DNA of 57,511 nucleotides. Origin: Clostridium sp. D53t1_180928_C8 (lineage in GTDB: Bacteria; Bacillota; Clostridia; Clostridiales; Clostridiaceae). The notes under the pieces were generated by a model. That model saw only the letters and a list, made by a program, of their open reading frames with translations, was not told the DNA's origin and did no database searches. Below, piece by piece: positions 27,127 to 36,711 of the stretch. Within the stretch, counting starts at the first letter, position 1, and each line of letters begins with the position of its first letter. The position numbers were made by a program, and so were the translations under genes. Location: assembly GCF_015667795.1 (NCBI RefSeq), contig NZ_JADPEL010000022.1, positions 1 to 57,511 on the forward strand, given 5' to 3'.

Positions 27127-27168
27127 AAAGCACAAGAAAGTTTAATTTCTTGTGCTTTATTTTTTTTA
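27127..27168 (+). terminator. Intrinsic terminator of yloU-yloV
   Basis: A perfect 13-bp stem, AAAGCACAAGAAA (27127-27139) with TTTCTTGTGCTTT (27146-27158), then eight T residues. Confidence 0.94.
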
Positions 27169-27217
27169 GATAATAATATAAAATTATATTTATTATCTAA
27201 ATATTAGGAGGAAGAGA

Positions 27218-29248
27218 ATGGATATATCACAAGATGTAAAGTATCTAAAGGGTGTTGGACCTAAATTATTAGAGAAATTAAATAGATGTGGGATATTTAC
27301 TGTTTTAGATTTGCTTTTGTATTTTCCTAGAGATTATGAATTTTTAAGAAGTAATATTCCCTTTAGTGAGATAGATGAAGAAGATAAACAAGTATTATCT
27401 TGTGTTTGTGTAGGCATAGATAGAGATGTTAGAACTAAAACAGGAAAAACATTAACTACTATAAGATTTAATTATTTAGGAAATTTAGTACTTGGAAAAT
27501 GGTTTAATCAAGGCTTTATAAAAAATACATTTAAAATTGGGCAAAGTTATGATTTGATGGGGAAATTTAAAAGAGTTACTAATAGGCTAGAAGTTATTAA
27601 TCCTATAGTAGGTGTTAAATTAGCTAAAGAAAATGAAATAGTTCCTAAATATAGTTTAAAAGGTGATTTAACAGATAAAATATTAATAAAGCTTATAGGT
27701 AATTGTTTAGAGCAAATAACAATAAAAGATAATTTGCCCCAATATTTATTAGAAAAATATAAGATGACAAATTTAGATTTTGCTATAAAAAATATTCACT
27801 TTCCTACAGGGAAAAGAGAGCTTGAATTAGCTATAAATAGATTGAAGTTTCAAGAATTATTTACTTATTCAATGAAGCTTTTAATGCTTAAAAAGAATCT
27901 AAGAACTAAAAATGGAATTGAATTTAAGCTAGTAGATGAATTGAAGGATTTAAAAGCAGCTCTTCCTTATAGTTTGACAGATGCGCAAACTAGAGTAGTA
28001 AGAGAAATATTAAGGGATCAAAAAAGTCCATGGCCTATGAATAGATTGGTTCAAGGTGATGTAGGAAGTGGAAAAACTGTAGTGGCTTTAATTGCTATGT
28101 TTAATGTTGTTAAAAATGGATATCAAGCTACCTTGATGGTACCTACAGAAATATTAGCTAATCAACATTACTTAGAAGCTAAAAAGTTATTAGAACCTTT
28201 TGGCATACATATTGAGTTATTAACGGGGAGTACATCGTTAAAAGAAAAAAGAAGAATAAAAGAACTTATAACTACAGATGAGCCAGTAATAGTAATAGGA
28301 ACTCATGCCTTGATACAAGAAGATGTAGATTTTAAGAATTTAGGATTAGTTATAACAGATGAGCAACATAGATTTGGTGTAGAACAAAGAAGTAGACTCA
28401 TAAATAAGGGTAGACGTCCTGATGTAATGGTAATGACAGCAACACCAATACCAAGAACTTTAGCTTTATATGTTTATTCAGATTTAGATATATCAGCTAT
28501 TGATCAATTACCGCCAGGTAGAAAGCCGGTAGATACAAGGTTTTTTAATGAGGGTGAAAGATTTTCTGCTTATGATTTAGCTTTAGATGAAATTGATAAG
28601 GGACGTCAAGTTTACATAGTATGTCCACTTATTGAAGAAGATGAAGATATGAAATTGAATTCAGTTGAAAAATTATATAACGAATTAAGTGATGGTGTCT
28701 TTAGAGGTATACCTATAGAAATTTTACATGGGAAAATGAAGCCTAAGGAAAAAGATGAAATTATAAATAGATTTAAAAATAATGAAACAAAGGCCATAAT
28801 TTCAACAACAGTAATAGAAGTTGGTGTTAATGTTCCTAATGCATCTGTTATGATTATTGAAAATGCTGAAAGATTTGGTTTAGCACAATTGCATCAATTA
28901 AGAGGTAGAGTTGGAAGAGGTAGTTATGAATCCTATTGTATATTAATTGCAAAAGCAAAAACTGAAAATACAAAAAAGAGAATGGAAATTATGACAAGTT
29001 CAACTGATGGATTTTATATATCTGAAGAAGATTTAAAGTTAAGGGGATCAGGAGAAATGTTTGGAAGAAGACAAAGTGGAGATGAAGAATTTATTTTAGC
29101 TAATATATATGATGATATGAATATATTAAGATGTGCTAAAAGTGAAGCTAAGATATTGCTAGATTCTCATGAGGAAGAAAAGGTTAAGTTCTGTAATGAG
29201 GTAAAAAACTCTTTAGAAAGATGGAGTAAATATATTTGTTTTAACTAA
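27218..29248 (+). CDS. recG: ATP-dependent DNA helicase RecG
   Basis: A branch-migration helicase that remodels stalled forks and Holliday junctions. The N-terminal wedge/OB domain covers about residues 60-150. The helicase core follows with Walker A GDVGSGKTVVA (about 284-294), DEQHRFGVEQR for Walker B, TATPIPRT, and motif VI QLRGRVGRG. The 676-residue length is normal. TAGGAGG precedes the ATG. It follows yloV as in B. subtilis. Confidence 0.97.
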   Translation: MDISQDVKYLKGVGPKLLEKLNRCGIFTVLDLLLYFPRDYEFLRSNIPFSEIDEEDKQVLSCVCVGIDRDVRTKTGKTLTTIRFNYLGNLVLGKWFNQGFIKNTFKIGQSYDLMGKFKRVTNRLEVINPIVGVKLAKENEIVPKYSLKGDLTDKILIKLIGNCLEQITIKDNLPQYLLEKYKMTNLDFAIKNIHFPTGKRELELAINRLKFQELFTYSMKLLMLKKNLRTKNGIEFKLVDELKDLKAALPYSLTDAQTRVVREILRDQKSPWPMNRLVQGDVGSGKTVVALIAMFNVVKNGYQATLMVPTEILANQHYLEAKKLLEPFGIHIELLTGSTSLKEKRRIKELITTDEPVIVIGTHALIQEDVDFKNLGLVITDEQHRFGVEQRSRLINKGRRPDVMVMTATPIPRTLALYVYSDLDISAIDQLPPGRKPVDTRFFNEGERFSAYDLALDEIDKGRQVYIVCPLIEEDEDMKLNSVEKLYNELSDGVFRGIPIEILHGKMKPKEKDEIINRFKNNETKAIISTTVIEVGVNVPNASVMIIENAERFGLAQLHQLRGRVGRGSYESYCILIAKAKTENTKKRMEIMTSSTDGFYISEEDLKLRGSGEMFGRRQSGDEEFILANIYDDMNILRCAKSEAKILLDSHEEEKVKFCNEVKNSLERWSKYICFN

Positions 29249-29310
29249 AAAATATATAGATGATTACTTTAATATAAAATATAATGAAAGTAGTTTAAAT
29301 AATAAAAAAA

Positions 29311-29339
29311 TTGTTAATAAATTAATTATATGTTAGAAT
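29311..29339 (+). promoter_or_regulatory. Sigma-A promoter of rsmD-coaD
   Basis: TTGTTA (29311-29316) and TAGAAT (29334-29339) with a 17-bp spacer, 30 bp before rsmD. Confidence 0.6.
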
Positions 29340-29369
29340 TATAATGTTAATGACAAAGGAGGAAATTAA

Positions 29370-29927
29370 ATGAGAATTATAGCAGGAAGAGCAAGAGGAC
29401 GTAAGTTGATACCTCCAGCAACTATGGAAACTAGACCTACTTTAGATAGAGTTAAAGAAGCTATGTTTAGTACAATACAAAATTATTTGCTAGATGCAGT
29501 AGTAATTGATGTATTTGCTGGAACAGGTAGTTTAGGATTAGAAGCAGCAAGTAGAGGTGCTAAAGAAGTATATTTAGTTGATAAGAGTGCTGTAACCTTT
29601 CCTTTATTAAAAGAAAATGTTAAAAATTTAAAATTTGAAGATTTTTGTTTTCCTTTAAATATGGATTCATATGAAGTTCTTAGAAATTTAGCTAAGAAGG
29701 GTAAGATAATGGATGTTGTTTTTATAGATCCGCCTTATTGTAGAGAGATGATTCCAGAAGCAATTAAAATCATTAAGGAAAATAATATGTTAAGTGAAGA
29801 TGGTATAATAGTAACTAAAATAGATTCAATAGAAGAAATTTATGATGGGTATGAAGATATAAGATTATTTAAGAGTAAGAAGTATGGTAACACGACTGTA
29901 TGTTACTATAAGTATATTAGAGAATAA
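29370..29927 (+). CDS. rsmD: 16S rRNA guanine-966 N2-methyltransferase RsmD
   Basis: A 185-residue SAM-dependent methyltransferase making m2G966. It shows the N-terminal MRIIAGRARGRKL, motif I VFAGTGSLGLEA (about residues 48-59), and the catalytic DPPY (residues 120-123). coaD follows 15 bp downstream, a classic pairing across bacteria. AAGGAGG precedes the ATG. Confidence 0.96.
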   Translation: MRIIAGRARGRKLIPPATMETRPTLDRVKEAMFSTIQNYLLDAVVIDVFAGTGSLGLEAASRGAKEVYLVDKSAVTFPLLKENVKNLKFEDFCFPLNMDSYEVLRNLAKKGKIMDVVFIDPPYCREMIPEAIKIIKENNMLSEDGIIVTKIDSIEEIYDGYEDIRLFKSKKYGNTTVCYYKYIRE

Positions 29928-29942
29928 CTTAGGGAGAAAATT

Positions 29943-30422
29943 ATGAGAGTTGCAATTTATCCAGGTAGCTTTGATCCTATTACTAATGGTCATTTAGATA
30001 TTATTACAAGAGGGGCAAGGGTTTTTGATAAGCTAATAGTTGGTGTTTTAGTGAATGTTGATAAAGTTGGGTTATTTCCTATTGAAGAAAGGGTAGAGCT
30101 TATAAAAAGAGTAACAGCACATTTAGATAATGTAGAAGTTGTTAGTTTTAATGGACTTTTAGTTGATTTAGCTAAAAAGAATGATGCAAGAGTTATATTA
30201 AAAGGGTTAAGAGCTGTGTCAGATTTTGAATATGAATTTCAAATGGCATTAATGAATTCACAATTAGATTCAGAAGTCGAAACATTATTTATGACAACAT
30301 CTGCAGCTAATTCATTTTTAAGTTCTTCATCGGTTAAGCAGGTTGCTAAATTTGGAGGGAAAATTAATGGGTTAGTTCCAGATGAAATAGTTGATGATGT
30401 TATTAGAAAAATTAAGGGATAA
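29943..30422 (+). CDS. coaD: Phosphopantetheine adenylyltransferase
   Basis: Makes dephospho-CoA from 4'-phosphopantetheine and ATP. The nucleotidyltransferase signature [14 protein letters not shown] begins at residue 8 and contains the T/HxGH-type motif. [16 protein letters not shown] and the [18 protein letters not shown] blocks are typical. It has 159 residues. It is cotranscribed with rsmD and with the coiled-coil gene that follows. Confidence 0.97.
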   Translation: MRVAIYPGSFDPITNGHLDIITRGARVFDKLIVGVLVNVDKVGLFPIEERVELIKRVTAHLDNVEVVSFNGLLVDLAKKNDARVILKGLRAVSDFEYEFQMALMNSQLDSEVETLFMTTSAANSFLSSSSVKQVAKFGGKINGLVPDEIVDDVIRKIKG

Positions 30423-30440
30423 AAACTTAGGGGGGATATT

Positions 30441-30977
30441 TTGGAAAAGGTAGAATTGAGTGTTATTGAGCTATTAGAATATCTACAAGATATGGTAGAA
30501 AATTCACCTAAAATGCCTATAACAGGAAAGACAATTATTGATAAAAAAGAATTTGATGAAGTGATTGATCAAATAATTAATTATTTACCCGATCAGTTCA
30601 AAAAAGCTCAATGGGTTGTTAATGAAAAGGACAGAATTCTTAAAGAAGCACAAAGAGAATTTGACAATGTTAAAAAAGAAACATTTGAGATAATGAAGCA
30701 AAATGTTGAAAGTCATGACATTGTTAGAGAAGCTAAAATGAGAGCAAATGAAATAATAGCTCTAGCACAAAGGGATGCTAAAGCTATTAGAATAGGTTCT
30801 AGAGAATATTCTAATGAAATTTTAATGCAATTAGATGTTGAAATAGAAAAACAAAAGGCTCAGTTAATTAAGTCTATGCAAGAATCCTTTGAAAAAGTAG
30901 CAAAAGATATAGATGATAATTTAACTAAAACAGGAACAATAATTAAGGAAAATATAGCTGAATTAAGAACGATGTAA
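30441..30977 (+). CDS. Coiled-coil protein of unknown function (ATPase subunit-like)
   Basis: A 178-residue soluble protein whose residues 65-170 form a long charged amphipathic coiled coil rich in Lys, Glu and Ala. Similar clostridial proteins are often labelled H+-ATPase subunit H or ATP synthase b-like, or compared with DivIVA, but I see no membrane anchor and no true V-type signature. The start is TTG 30441 after GGGGGG. It sits 18 bp after coaD and is probably cotranscribed. Its last 15 bases overlap the 3' end of the convergent ylbJ gene, with no terminator visible between them. Confidence 0.8.
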   Translation: MEKVELSVIELLEYLQDMVENSPKMPITGKTIIDKKEFDEVIDQIINYLPDQFKKAQWVVNEKDRILKEAQREFDNVKKETFEIMKQNVESHDIVREAKMRANEIIALAQRDAKAIRIGSREYSNEILMQLDVEIEKQKAQLIKSMQESFEKVAKDIDDNLTKTGTIIKENIAELRTM

Positions 30978-32135
30978 TTTTCTAAAAAATGCAATTATTA
31001 AAGTTCCTATTAAGAAAAATGCTATAAATAACGTAATTAATATTGAGATATTATAATTATCAATTGTAGCAGATGATGTATAAGCTGTATATTGCAGTGA
31101 GAATACACTACTTATAATAAAGGTTATTCCAAAGCTTATTATGCCTTGAATAAACTTAATAAAGCTGTATTTAGCTATAGATATATCGTATTTATAAATG
31201 AAAGAGCTTATTTGGGCTATTACTGATAATCCGGAAAAAGAACAAATAAAGCTTATTATAGCTAATTTAAATGGTAGTGTTAATGGTAGTGTTGTTATAA
31301 GTTTGCAACCGTTAGTAAATTCAACACTGCCTAAAAATAATCCATAAATTGAATATTTAGGGAGATTTAAAAAAGCTTCGATATTATTAAAAGCAATGCT
31401 TATATAAGCATTGTTTTTTATTATGCTTATAATTATAGAGATCAAAACTACAAAAGCTCCTACTTGTAATGTAGTATTTATTCCATTATCTAAAGCAGAT
31501 TTTAAGGCTGAACCAAAGTTCGTATTAGTGTTGTTTTTAGGTAATTCTTTAGAAGTAGATGAAATTTTACTGTGTCTCATTGTTAAAATACCTACAATGA
31601 TTGGAGACAAATAATTAGAAATAAGTAAAATAAAACCTAATTTTACATCACCTAACATGGTTGCTCCTATGGAACCTATTATAAACATTGGACTAGCATT
31701 ACTAGCTATATTTAAAAGTCGTTCAAATTCTCTCTTATCTATGTATCCTAAAGAGTAAAGATCACAACAATATTTACAGCCAAGAGGATATCCGCTTAAA
31801 AAGCTAGCAACTATAGGAAAAGAAGAGGATTTTGAAAGCTTAAGAGGTTTACATAAAATAGGCCCTAATATTTTCGAGTATAATCCAACACCGTCATATG
31901 AAATCAAAAGATTACATATGACTGAAAATGGAAAAATTGTTGGAATGATTGTTTTTACAACTAAGTTTACTCCAACTAGTGCGGCATCTATACAACTTTG
32001 TAGGTTATATACAAAAAGAAATATAAATCCTGTAATTAAGAGACACATAAAATAATTTCTGTTTTTGTTAAATAGTTTGAATAGTAGTAATAATAGAAAA
32101 AATATGATTATTGATAAAAAAATAATACTATACAT
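30963..32135 (-). CDS. ylbJ: Sporulation integral membrane protein YlbJ
   Basis: A 390-residue polytopic membrane protein with about 9-10 hydrophobic segments and nucleoside-recognition (Gate) repeats, such as FPFSVICNLLISYDGVG and FLSGYPLGCKYC. In B. subtilis ylbJ is a sigma-E gene needed for heat-resistant spores. It starts just after a GGGGGGG ribosome site on the minus strand, 49 bp downstream of tmcAL (ylbM), so the two may share a transcript. The ylbJ/ylbM proximity mirrors the B. subtilis ylb cluster near rsmD and coaD. Confidence 0.92.
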   Translation of the reverse strand: MYSIIFLSIIIFFLLLLLFKLFNKNRNYFMCLLITGFIFLFVYNLQSCIDAALVGVNLVVKTIIPTIFPFSVICNLLISYDGVGLYSKILGPILCKPLKLSKSSSFPIVASFLSGYPLGCKYCCDLYSLGYIDKREFERLLNIASNASPMFIIGSIGATMLGDVKLGFILLISNYLSPIIVGILTMRHSKISSTSKELPKNNTNTNFGSALKSALDNGINTTLQVGAFVVLISIIISIIKNNAYISIAFNNIEAFLNLPKYSIYGLFLGSVEFTNGCKLITTLPLTLPFKLAIISFICSFSGLSVIAQISSFIYKYDISIAKYSFIKFIQGIISFGITFIISSVFSLQYTAYTSSATIDNYNISILITLFIAFFLIGTLIIAFFRKLHRS

Positions 32136-32184
32136 GGTAACCCCCCCATCTATAGTATTTATATGCAGTATACATAAGGTATTA

Positions 32185-33390
32185 TTAATATTTTATTATT
32201 GGACTTATAAGATAATCGCTATTAGAATTTATTTTGTTATTTAAGTTTGAGTAAGCTGCTGTAGCTTGTATATCTAACTTTAATAATGGATTATCAATGA
32301 AACGAGGTACTTTTGTAATAAGAGGTATAGTAGAATTAGCTTTTATTAATGAAAGAAGTTCTCTACCTGTCTTATTAAAGCCTAATACTCTGGCGTATAG
32401 GTTATTTGGATCTTCTATATTTAAGAAAGTATCAGAATCAAGACCAAGATATATATGAGTTAAAAGTCTTGAAATTTTACTATAGGTATACCTTTTACTT
32501 TTTACTTTTAAAATGAAATCTTCATATGAAGTTGATGAAGATATTTCTTTTATTAATTTATTTTCGAGACCTTCAGTTATTTCGTAAAGATTGTTAAAAT
32601 TTATACATTGTGTTTGGATTTTATATTTAATAAATTTAAACATATCTTCATCGAAAACGAAAGGATAAGAGTTTTTCTGTAAACTTTCAAATACTTCAAA
32701 TGATTCATTAGGAATTAAATTTTTTAATAATTCTATTGATGTTTCATTTTTTAACAATTCTCTAATTGATGTAGCTGATGAAAAAGAGTTTGATAAATTT
32801 TTGTCGTTGTAATTTGAACCTTCTCGTTTAAGTGTTGATGCTGTAATAGTGCTATTTAATTTTATAATAGATTTTATGTATTCTATTCCTAAGATGTTAT
32901 TTGATGAAGTTATTATGTTGTTTATAGCATCATCTTTTAAATATTCTATTAAGCTTTTTTCACGAGCTTTAGCAAAGGTATCACCTTTTGATAAATGTTC
33001 TTTTATGAGTGTTTTAAATCTATCATCTTCGTTAACTAAAGTTTTAGATATTTTGCTTAATTTTTCTACATCTCCACATTCTGAACCGAAAAATAAATTA
33101 TTAACAATACCAAGGTTGTGAAGTATTGATACAGAGCCTTTTGCAAAGAATTCAGCAGATGAAACTGCGTAGTAGGTAGGAAGTTCGATTATTAAATCAA
33201 CTCCGTTATTTAAAGCCATTTCAGTTCTTTTCCATTTATCAATTATTGCAGGACCACCTCTTTGAACAAAGTTTCCGCTCATAACACAAACAACAGCATG
33301 GGCGTTGGTAGCTTTCTTTGCTTCTGTTAAATGATAAAGATGTCCATTGTGAAATGGATTATATTCAGTAATTATTCCTGTTACATTCAT
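32185..33390 (-). CDS. tmcAL: tRNA(Met) cytidine acetate ligase
   Basis: TmcAL (YlbM) uses acetate and ATP to form N4-acetylcytidine at the wobble base of elongator tRNA-Met. The nucleotidyltransferase motif TEYNPFHNGHLYHL (about residues 8-21) and the MSGNFVQRGGPAI block (about 38-50) are intact. The length of 401 residues fits. AAGGAG lies 8 nt before the minus-strand ATG. It is divergent from pta across 229 bp. The adjacent pta-ackA pathway makes and consumes acetate, the TmcAL substrate, but this may be coincidence. Confidence 0.95.
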   Translation of the reverse strand: MNVTGIITEYNPFHNGHLYHLTEAKKATNAHAVVCVMSGNFVQRGGPAIIDKWKRTEMALNNGVDLIIELPTYYAVSSAEFFAKGSVSILHNLGIVNNLFFGSECGDVEKLSKISKTLVNEDDRFKTLIKEHLSKGDTFAKAREKSLIEYLKDDAINNIITSSNNILGIEYIKSIIKLNSTITASTLKREGSNYNDKNLSNSFSSATSIRELLKNETSIELLKNLIPNESFEVFESLQKNSYPFVFDEDMFKFIKYKIQTQCINFNNLYEITEGLENKLIKEISSSTSYEDFILKVKSKRYTYSKISRLLTHIYLGLDSDTFLNIEDPNNLYARVLGFNKTGRELLSLIKANSTIPLITKVPRFIDNPLLKLDIQATAAYSNLNNKINSNSDYLISPIIKY

Positions 33391-33544
33391 ATTTAAACTC
33401 CTTTTTGGGAAATATAAAAATATTATAGCATAGAGAAGGAAATGTTAAAGATGTTATATAATATTAATATTATATAAAAAACAATATATAGTAAATTCAG
33501 AAAATTTATAATATAAAGAATTAATTTTTTGAGCAATTTAGGTA

Positions 33545-33574
33545 TTGAAAAATATGTACGCATAGGAGTATAGT
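33545..33574 (+). promoter_or_regulatory. Probable sigma-A promoter of pta-ackA
   Basis: TTGAAA (33545-33550) and TATAGT (33569-33574) with an 18-bp spacer, 45 bp before pta. Confidence 0.55.
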
Positions 33575-33619
33575 AATAGTGAAGATGAGACCGTACAAAT
33601 TCGAAAGGGGAAATTAGAC

Positions 33620-34627
33620 ATGGAACTTATGGATAAATTATGGAATGCGGCTAAGGAAAATAAGCAAAGAATAGTTTTACCTGAAGGTGATGAAGAAAGA
33701 ACTATTGTTGCTACTGAAAAAATTCAAAAGCTAGGATTAGCTTTCCCGATTTTAGTAGGCGATGAAGAAAGAATATTAGAAAAAGCTAAAGAACTTGGAG
33801 TTGATTTAAATGGAGTTGAAATAATCGATCCAAATAAATCAGAAAGACTTCAAGATTATATAAATGCATTTTATGAGTCAAGAAAAAATAAAGGTATGAC
33901 TTTAGAGAAAGCGGATAAAATCGTTAGAGATCCATTATACTTTGGAACAATGATGGTTAAATTAGATGATGCTGATGGAATGGTATCAGGTGCTGTCCAT
34001 ACAACTGGAGATTTATTAAGACCAGGTTTACAGATCATTAAAACTGCACCAGGAGTATCAGTTGTATCAAGTTTCTTTATTATGATGGTACCAGGATCTA
34101 AGTATGGAGAAGATGGAATGTTATTATTCTCTGACTGTGCTGTTAATCCAAATCCAAATTATGAACAATTAGCAGCAATTGCAATCGCAACAGCTGATAC
34201 AGCACGTAACCTTTGTAAAGTAGAGCCAAGAGTTGCGATGTTATCATTTTCAACAATGGGAAGTGCTGATCATGAAATGGTTGACAAGGTTAGAAAAGCT
34301 ACAGAACTTGCAAAAGAACTAAGACCAGATTTACTAATTGATGGTGAATTACAATTAGATGCAGCTATAGTAGAAAGCGTTGCAGCTCAAAAAGCACCAA
34401 ACAGTAAAGTTGCGGGTAAAGCAAACGTATTAATATTCCCAGATTTACAATCAGGAAACATAGGATACAAACTAGTTCAAAGATTTGCCGGAGCAGATGC
34501 TATAGGACCAATGTGTCAAGGATTTGCAAAGCCAATTAACGATTTATCAAGAGGATGTAACTCAGAAGATATTGTTAATGTTGTAGTATTAACTGCAGTG
34601 CAAGCGCAAGCACAAAATGCAAAATAG
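33620..34627 (+). CDS. pta: Phosphate acetyltransferase
   Basis: Converts acetyl-CoA and phosphate to acetyl phosphate, the first step of acetate fermentation. The short, single-domain form has 335 residues. Family blocks visible are [12 protein letters not shown] near residue 18, [13 protein letters not shown] near 119, SDCAVNPNP and [15 protein letters not shown] precedes the ATG. ackA follows 29 bp downstream, completing the pathway to acetate and ATP. Confidence 0.97.
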   Translation: MELMDKLWNAAKENKQRIVLPEGDEERTIVATEKIQKLGLAFPILVGDEERILEKAKELGVDLNGVEIIDPNKSERLQDYINAFYESRKNKGMTLEKADKIVRDPLYFGTMMVKLDDADGMVSGAVHTTGDLLRPGLQIIKTAPGVSVVSSFFIMMVPGSKYGEDGMLLFSDCAVNPNPNYEQLAAIAIATADTARNLCKVEPRVAMLSFSTMGSADHEMVDKVRKATELAKELRPDLLIDGELQLDAAIVESVAAQKAPNSKVAGKANVLIFPDLQSGNIGYKLVQRFAGADAIGPMCQGFAKPINDLSRGCNSEDIVNVVVLTAVQAQAQNAK

Positions 34628-34656
34628 TGAAATTAAATGTTAAGAGGTGTTCAAAA

Positions 34657-35856
34657 ATGAAAGTATTAGTTATAAACTGTGGAAGTTCTTCACTTAAATA
34701 TCAATTAATCGATATGACAACAGAAGAATCACTAGCACAAGGATTAGTTGAAAGAATAGGGATTGAAGGTTCTGTTTTAACTCAAAAGGTTGAAGGTAGA
34801 GATAAATATATAGTAAAACAACCAATGGCAGACCATAAGGACGCAATAAAGTTAGTTTTAGAAGCTCTAGTAGATGAGAAAAACGGCGTTATTTCTTCAA
34901 TGGATGAAATTTCAGCAGTAGGACATAGAGTTGTACATGGTGGAGAGAAGTACAATAAGTCTGTTATAATTGATGCAGATGTTAAGTCATATATAGAAGA
35001 ATGCTTTAAATTAGCTCCACTTCATAATCCAGCAAACATGATTGGAATTAATGCTTGTGAAGAGTTAATGCCAAAGACACCAATGGTAGCTGTATTTGAT
35101 ACTGCATTCCATGGTAGTATGCCAGAAGAAGCATACATCTATGCTTTACCATATGAATTATATAAGAAACATGGAATAAGAAAATACGGATTCCATGGTA
35201 CTTCACATAAGTATGTTTCTCAAAAAGTTGCAGAAGTTATGGGAAGAGATATAAAAGATTTAAAGATAATTACTTGTCATTTAGGAAATGGTGCAAGTTT
35301 ATGTGCTATTAAGAATGGTGTATCAGTAGATACTTCAATGGGATTCACTCCACTTGAAGGTGTAGCAATGGGAACAAGATGTGGTAACATAGATCCTGCT
35401 ATAGTTACATTCTTAATGAAAGAAGAAGGATTATCAGCTGATGAAGTTAACGATTTAATGAATAAAAAATCAGGGGTTCTTGGAATATCAGGATTAAGCT
35501 CTGACTTTAGAGATATTGAAGATGGTGCATTTAAGAATAAAGACCCAAGAGCTATATTAGCACTTAAAGTATTTGAATACAAAGTAAGAGCTACAATTGG
35601 ATCATATGCTGCTATAATGGGTGGAGTAGATGCTATAGTATTTACAGCAGGTGTAGGAGAAAATGGACCAGAAACTAGAGAAGAATGCTTAAAAGGTTTA
35701 GAATTCTTAGGCGTAGAAATAGACAGAGAAGCTAACAATGTTAGAGGTAAGGTAAGAGAAATATCTAAACCAGGATGTAAAGTTAAGGCATTTGTTATTC
35801 CTACTAATGAAGAATTAGTAATTGCTAGAGATACTTTAGAATTAATACAAAAGTAA
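34657..35856 (+). CDS. ackA: Acetate kinase
   Basis: Makes ATP and acetate from acetyl phosphate and ADP. The N-terminal [22 protein letters not shown] motif, GHRVVHGG, the AVFDTAFH block, FHGTSHKYV and CHLGNGAS are all present. I use ATG 34657, preceded by AGAGGTG, which gives 399 residues; the GTG at 34627 would add ten residues unlike the family and lacks a ribosome site. It forms an operon with pta. Confidence 0.97.
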   Translation: MKVLVINCGSSSLKYQLIDMTTEESLAQGLVERIGIEGSVLTQKVEGRDKYIVKQPMADHKDAIKLVLEALVDEKNGVISSMDEISAVGHRVVHGGEKYNKSVIIDADVKSYIEECFKLAPLHNPANMIGINACEELMPKTPMVAVFDTAFHGSMPEEAYIYALPYELYKKHGIRKYGFHGTSHKYVSQKVAEVMGRDIKDLKIITCHLGNGASLCAIKNGVSVDTSMGFTPLEGVAMGTRCGNIDPAIVTFLMKEEGLSADEVNDLMNKKSGVLGISGLSSDFRDIEDGAFKNKDPRAILALKVFEYKVRATIGSYAAIMGGVDAIVFTAGVGENGPETREECLKGLEFLGVEIDREANNVRGKVREISKPGCKVKAFVIPTNEELVIARDTLELIQK

Positions 35857-35861
35857 TTTCC

Positions 35862-35896
35862 ATATAAGGCTTGACTTTTTATGTCGAGCTTTATAT
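35862..35896. promoter_or_regulatory. 14-bp inverted repeat overlying the yceD promoter
   Basis: ATATAAGGCTTGAC (35862-35875) pairs with GTCGAGCTTTATAT (35883-35896) over 14 positions, with two G-T wobbles as RNA. It begins 5 bp after the ackA stop. No T run follows, which argues against a simple ackA terminator. The arms cover the -35 box and most of the -10 box of the yceD promoter, so an operator role is plausible. Confidence 0.6.
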
Positions 35897-35899
35897 AAT
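35871..35899 (+). promoter_or_regulatory. Sigma-A promoter of yceD-rpmF-plsX
   Basis: TTGACT (35871-35876) and a perfect TATAAT (35894-35899) with a 17-bp spacer. Predicted start is near 35906, leaving a leader of about 110 nt. Confidence 0.75.
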
Positions 35900-35945
35900 A
35901 AATTGTGTTTGAATTCAGTAAATTTTAGCGAGGAGTGAAACTTTG

Positions 35946-36013
35946 CTTTAGCTCAAGCTGTACATAATGTATAATATACCTTAAAGGTATGAGGATTATA
36001 TCCAGAGCTTAAG
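35946..36013 (+). promoter_or_regulatory. Foldable leader upstream of yceD
   Basis: CTTTAGCTC (35946-35954) can pair with GAGCTTAAG (36005-36013) with one mismatch. It encloses small palindromes at 35961-35971, 35976-35990 (ATACCTT/AAGGTAT) and 35993-36003 (GGAT/ATCC). The closing 3' strand lies where the yceD ribosome site should be. AT-rich palindromes arise easily, so this is tentative. Confidence 0.35.
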
Positions 36014-36015
36014 AT

Positions 36016-36513
36016 ATGGTGATTAATTTTTCAGATTTATTATCTAAGAAGAACAGAAAGAAACAAATATCTTTATCATTCGAGTTAGAACATTTTGAAT
36101 TCGAAGGAGAAGAAATTAGAGCAATTGAAAAAGTTGATGTAGAAGGGGTTGCAATATCAGAAAATGATGTTATAGTAATAGAGGCTTCTATAAAAACTAA
36201 GTTAAAGTTGAATTGTTCTAGATGCTTAGATACCTTTATCTATCCAATAGATATTGATATAGAAGAAAGGTTTACAAATAATAAGGAACTTCAAGATGAA
36301 GAAATTATGTTTGTAGATGGTGATACACTTGATATTACCGAAATTATTGAAAATAGTATTATTTCAACCTTACCTATCAAAAGACTTTGCAAGGAAGACT
36401 GCAAGGGACTATGTTCTCAATGTGGTGCAAATAAAAATGTTGAAAATTGTAGCTGTTTAGATTATGATGTTGACGTTAGGCTTGCAAAGCTTAGAGAGTT
36501 GTTTGGGGAATAA
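36016..36513 (+). CDS. yceD: YceD family protein (DUF177), 23S rRNA-associated
   Basis: A 165-residue protein of the DUF177/YceD family, linked in bacteria and chloroplasts to 23S rRNA accumulation. It has a C-x2-C pair in NCSRCLD (about residues 71-74) and a Cys-rich C-terminal motif CKEDCKGLCSQCG (about 129-141). The pairing with rpmF 12 bp downstream is nearly universal. No good Shine-Dalgarno precedes the ATG at 36016 or the adjacent GTG at 36019; GAGGAT is over 20 nt away. Start choice and translation control are therefore uncertain here. Confidence 0.92.
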   Translation: MVINFSDLLSKKNRKKQISLSFELEHFEFEGEEIRAIEKVDVEGVAISENDVIVIEASIKTKLKLNCSRCLDTFIYPIDIDIEERFTNNKELQDEEIMFVDGDTLDITEIIENSIISTLPIKRLCKEDCKGLCSQCGANKNVENCSCLDYDVDVRLAKLRELFGE

Positions 36514-36525
36514 GGAGGTGTAATA

Positions 36526-36711
36526 ATGGGAAATCCAGCTAGAAAGACATATAGAGCAAAAAGAGATTCTAGAAGAGCTCAAACTTTTAAGTTAAGCTTA
36601 CCAGGAATAGTTGAATGTCCACAATGCCACGAAATGAAGATGGCTCACAGAGTTTGTAAGAACTGTGGATTCTACAAAGGTAAAGAAGTAGTTGCTTCAA
36701 CTGAAGAATAA
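36526..36711 (+). CDS. rpmF: 50S ribosomal protein L32
   Basis: A 61-residue L32 with the N-terminal [19 protein letters not shown] and a zinc ribbon, CPQC at about residues 30-33 and CKNC at about 43-46. It is the zinc-binding (C+) form. An excellent AAGGAGGTG site precedes the ATG. It sits in the conserved yceD-rpmF-plsX order, with a hairpin between rpmF and plsX that can partly terminate the transcript. Confidence 0.97.
   Translation: MGNPARKTYRAKRDSRRAQTFKLSLPGIVECPQCHEMKMAHRVCKNCGFYKGKEVVASTEE

Noticed and set aside
31411-31614. A plus-strand ORF inside ylbJ
   Set aside because: It is a shadow of a membrane-protein gene on the other strand, with no ribosome site and a biased composition.
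35862-35896. The inverted repeat after ackA as its terminator
   Set aside because: The stem is long, but no T run follows on the plus strand, and the arms coincide with promoter boxes. Dual use is not excluded.
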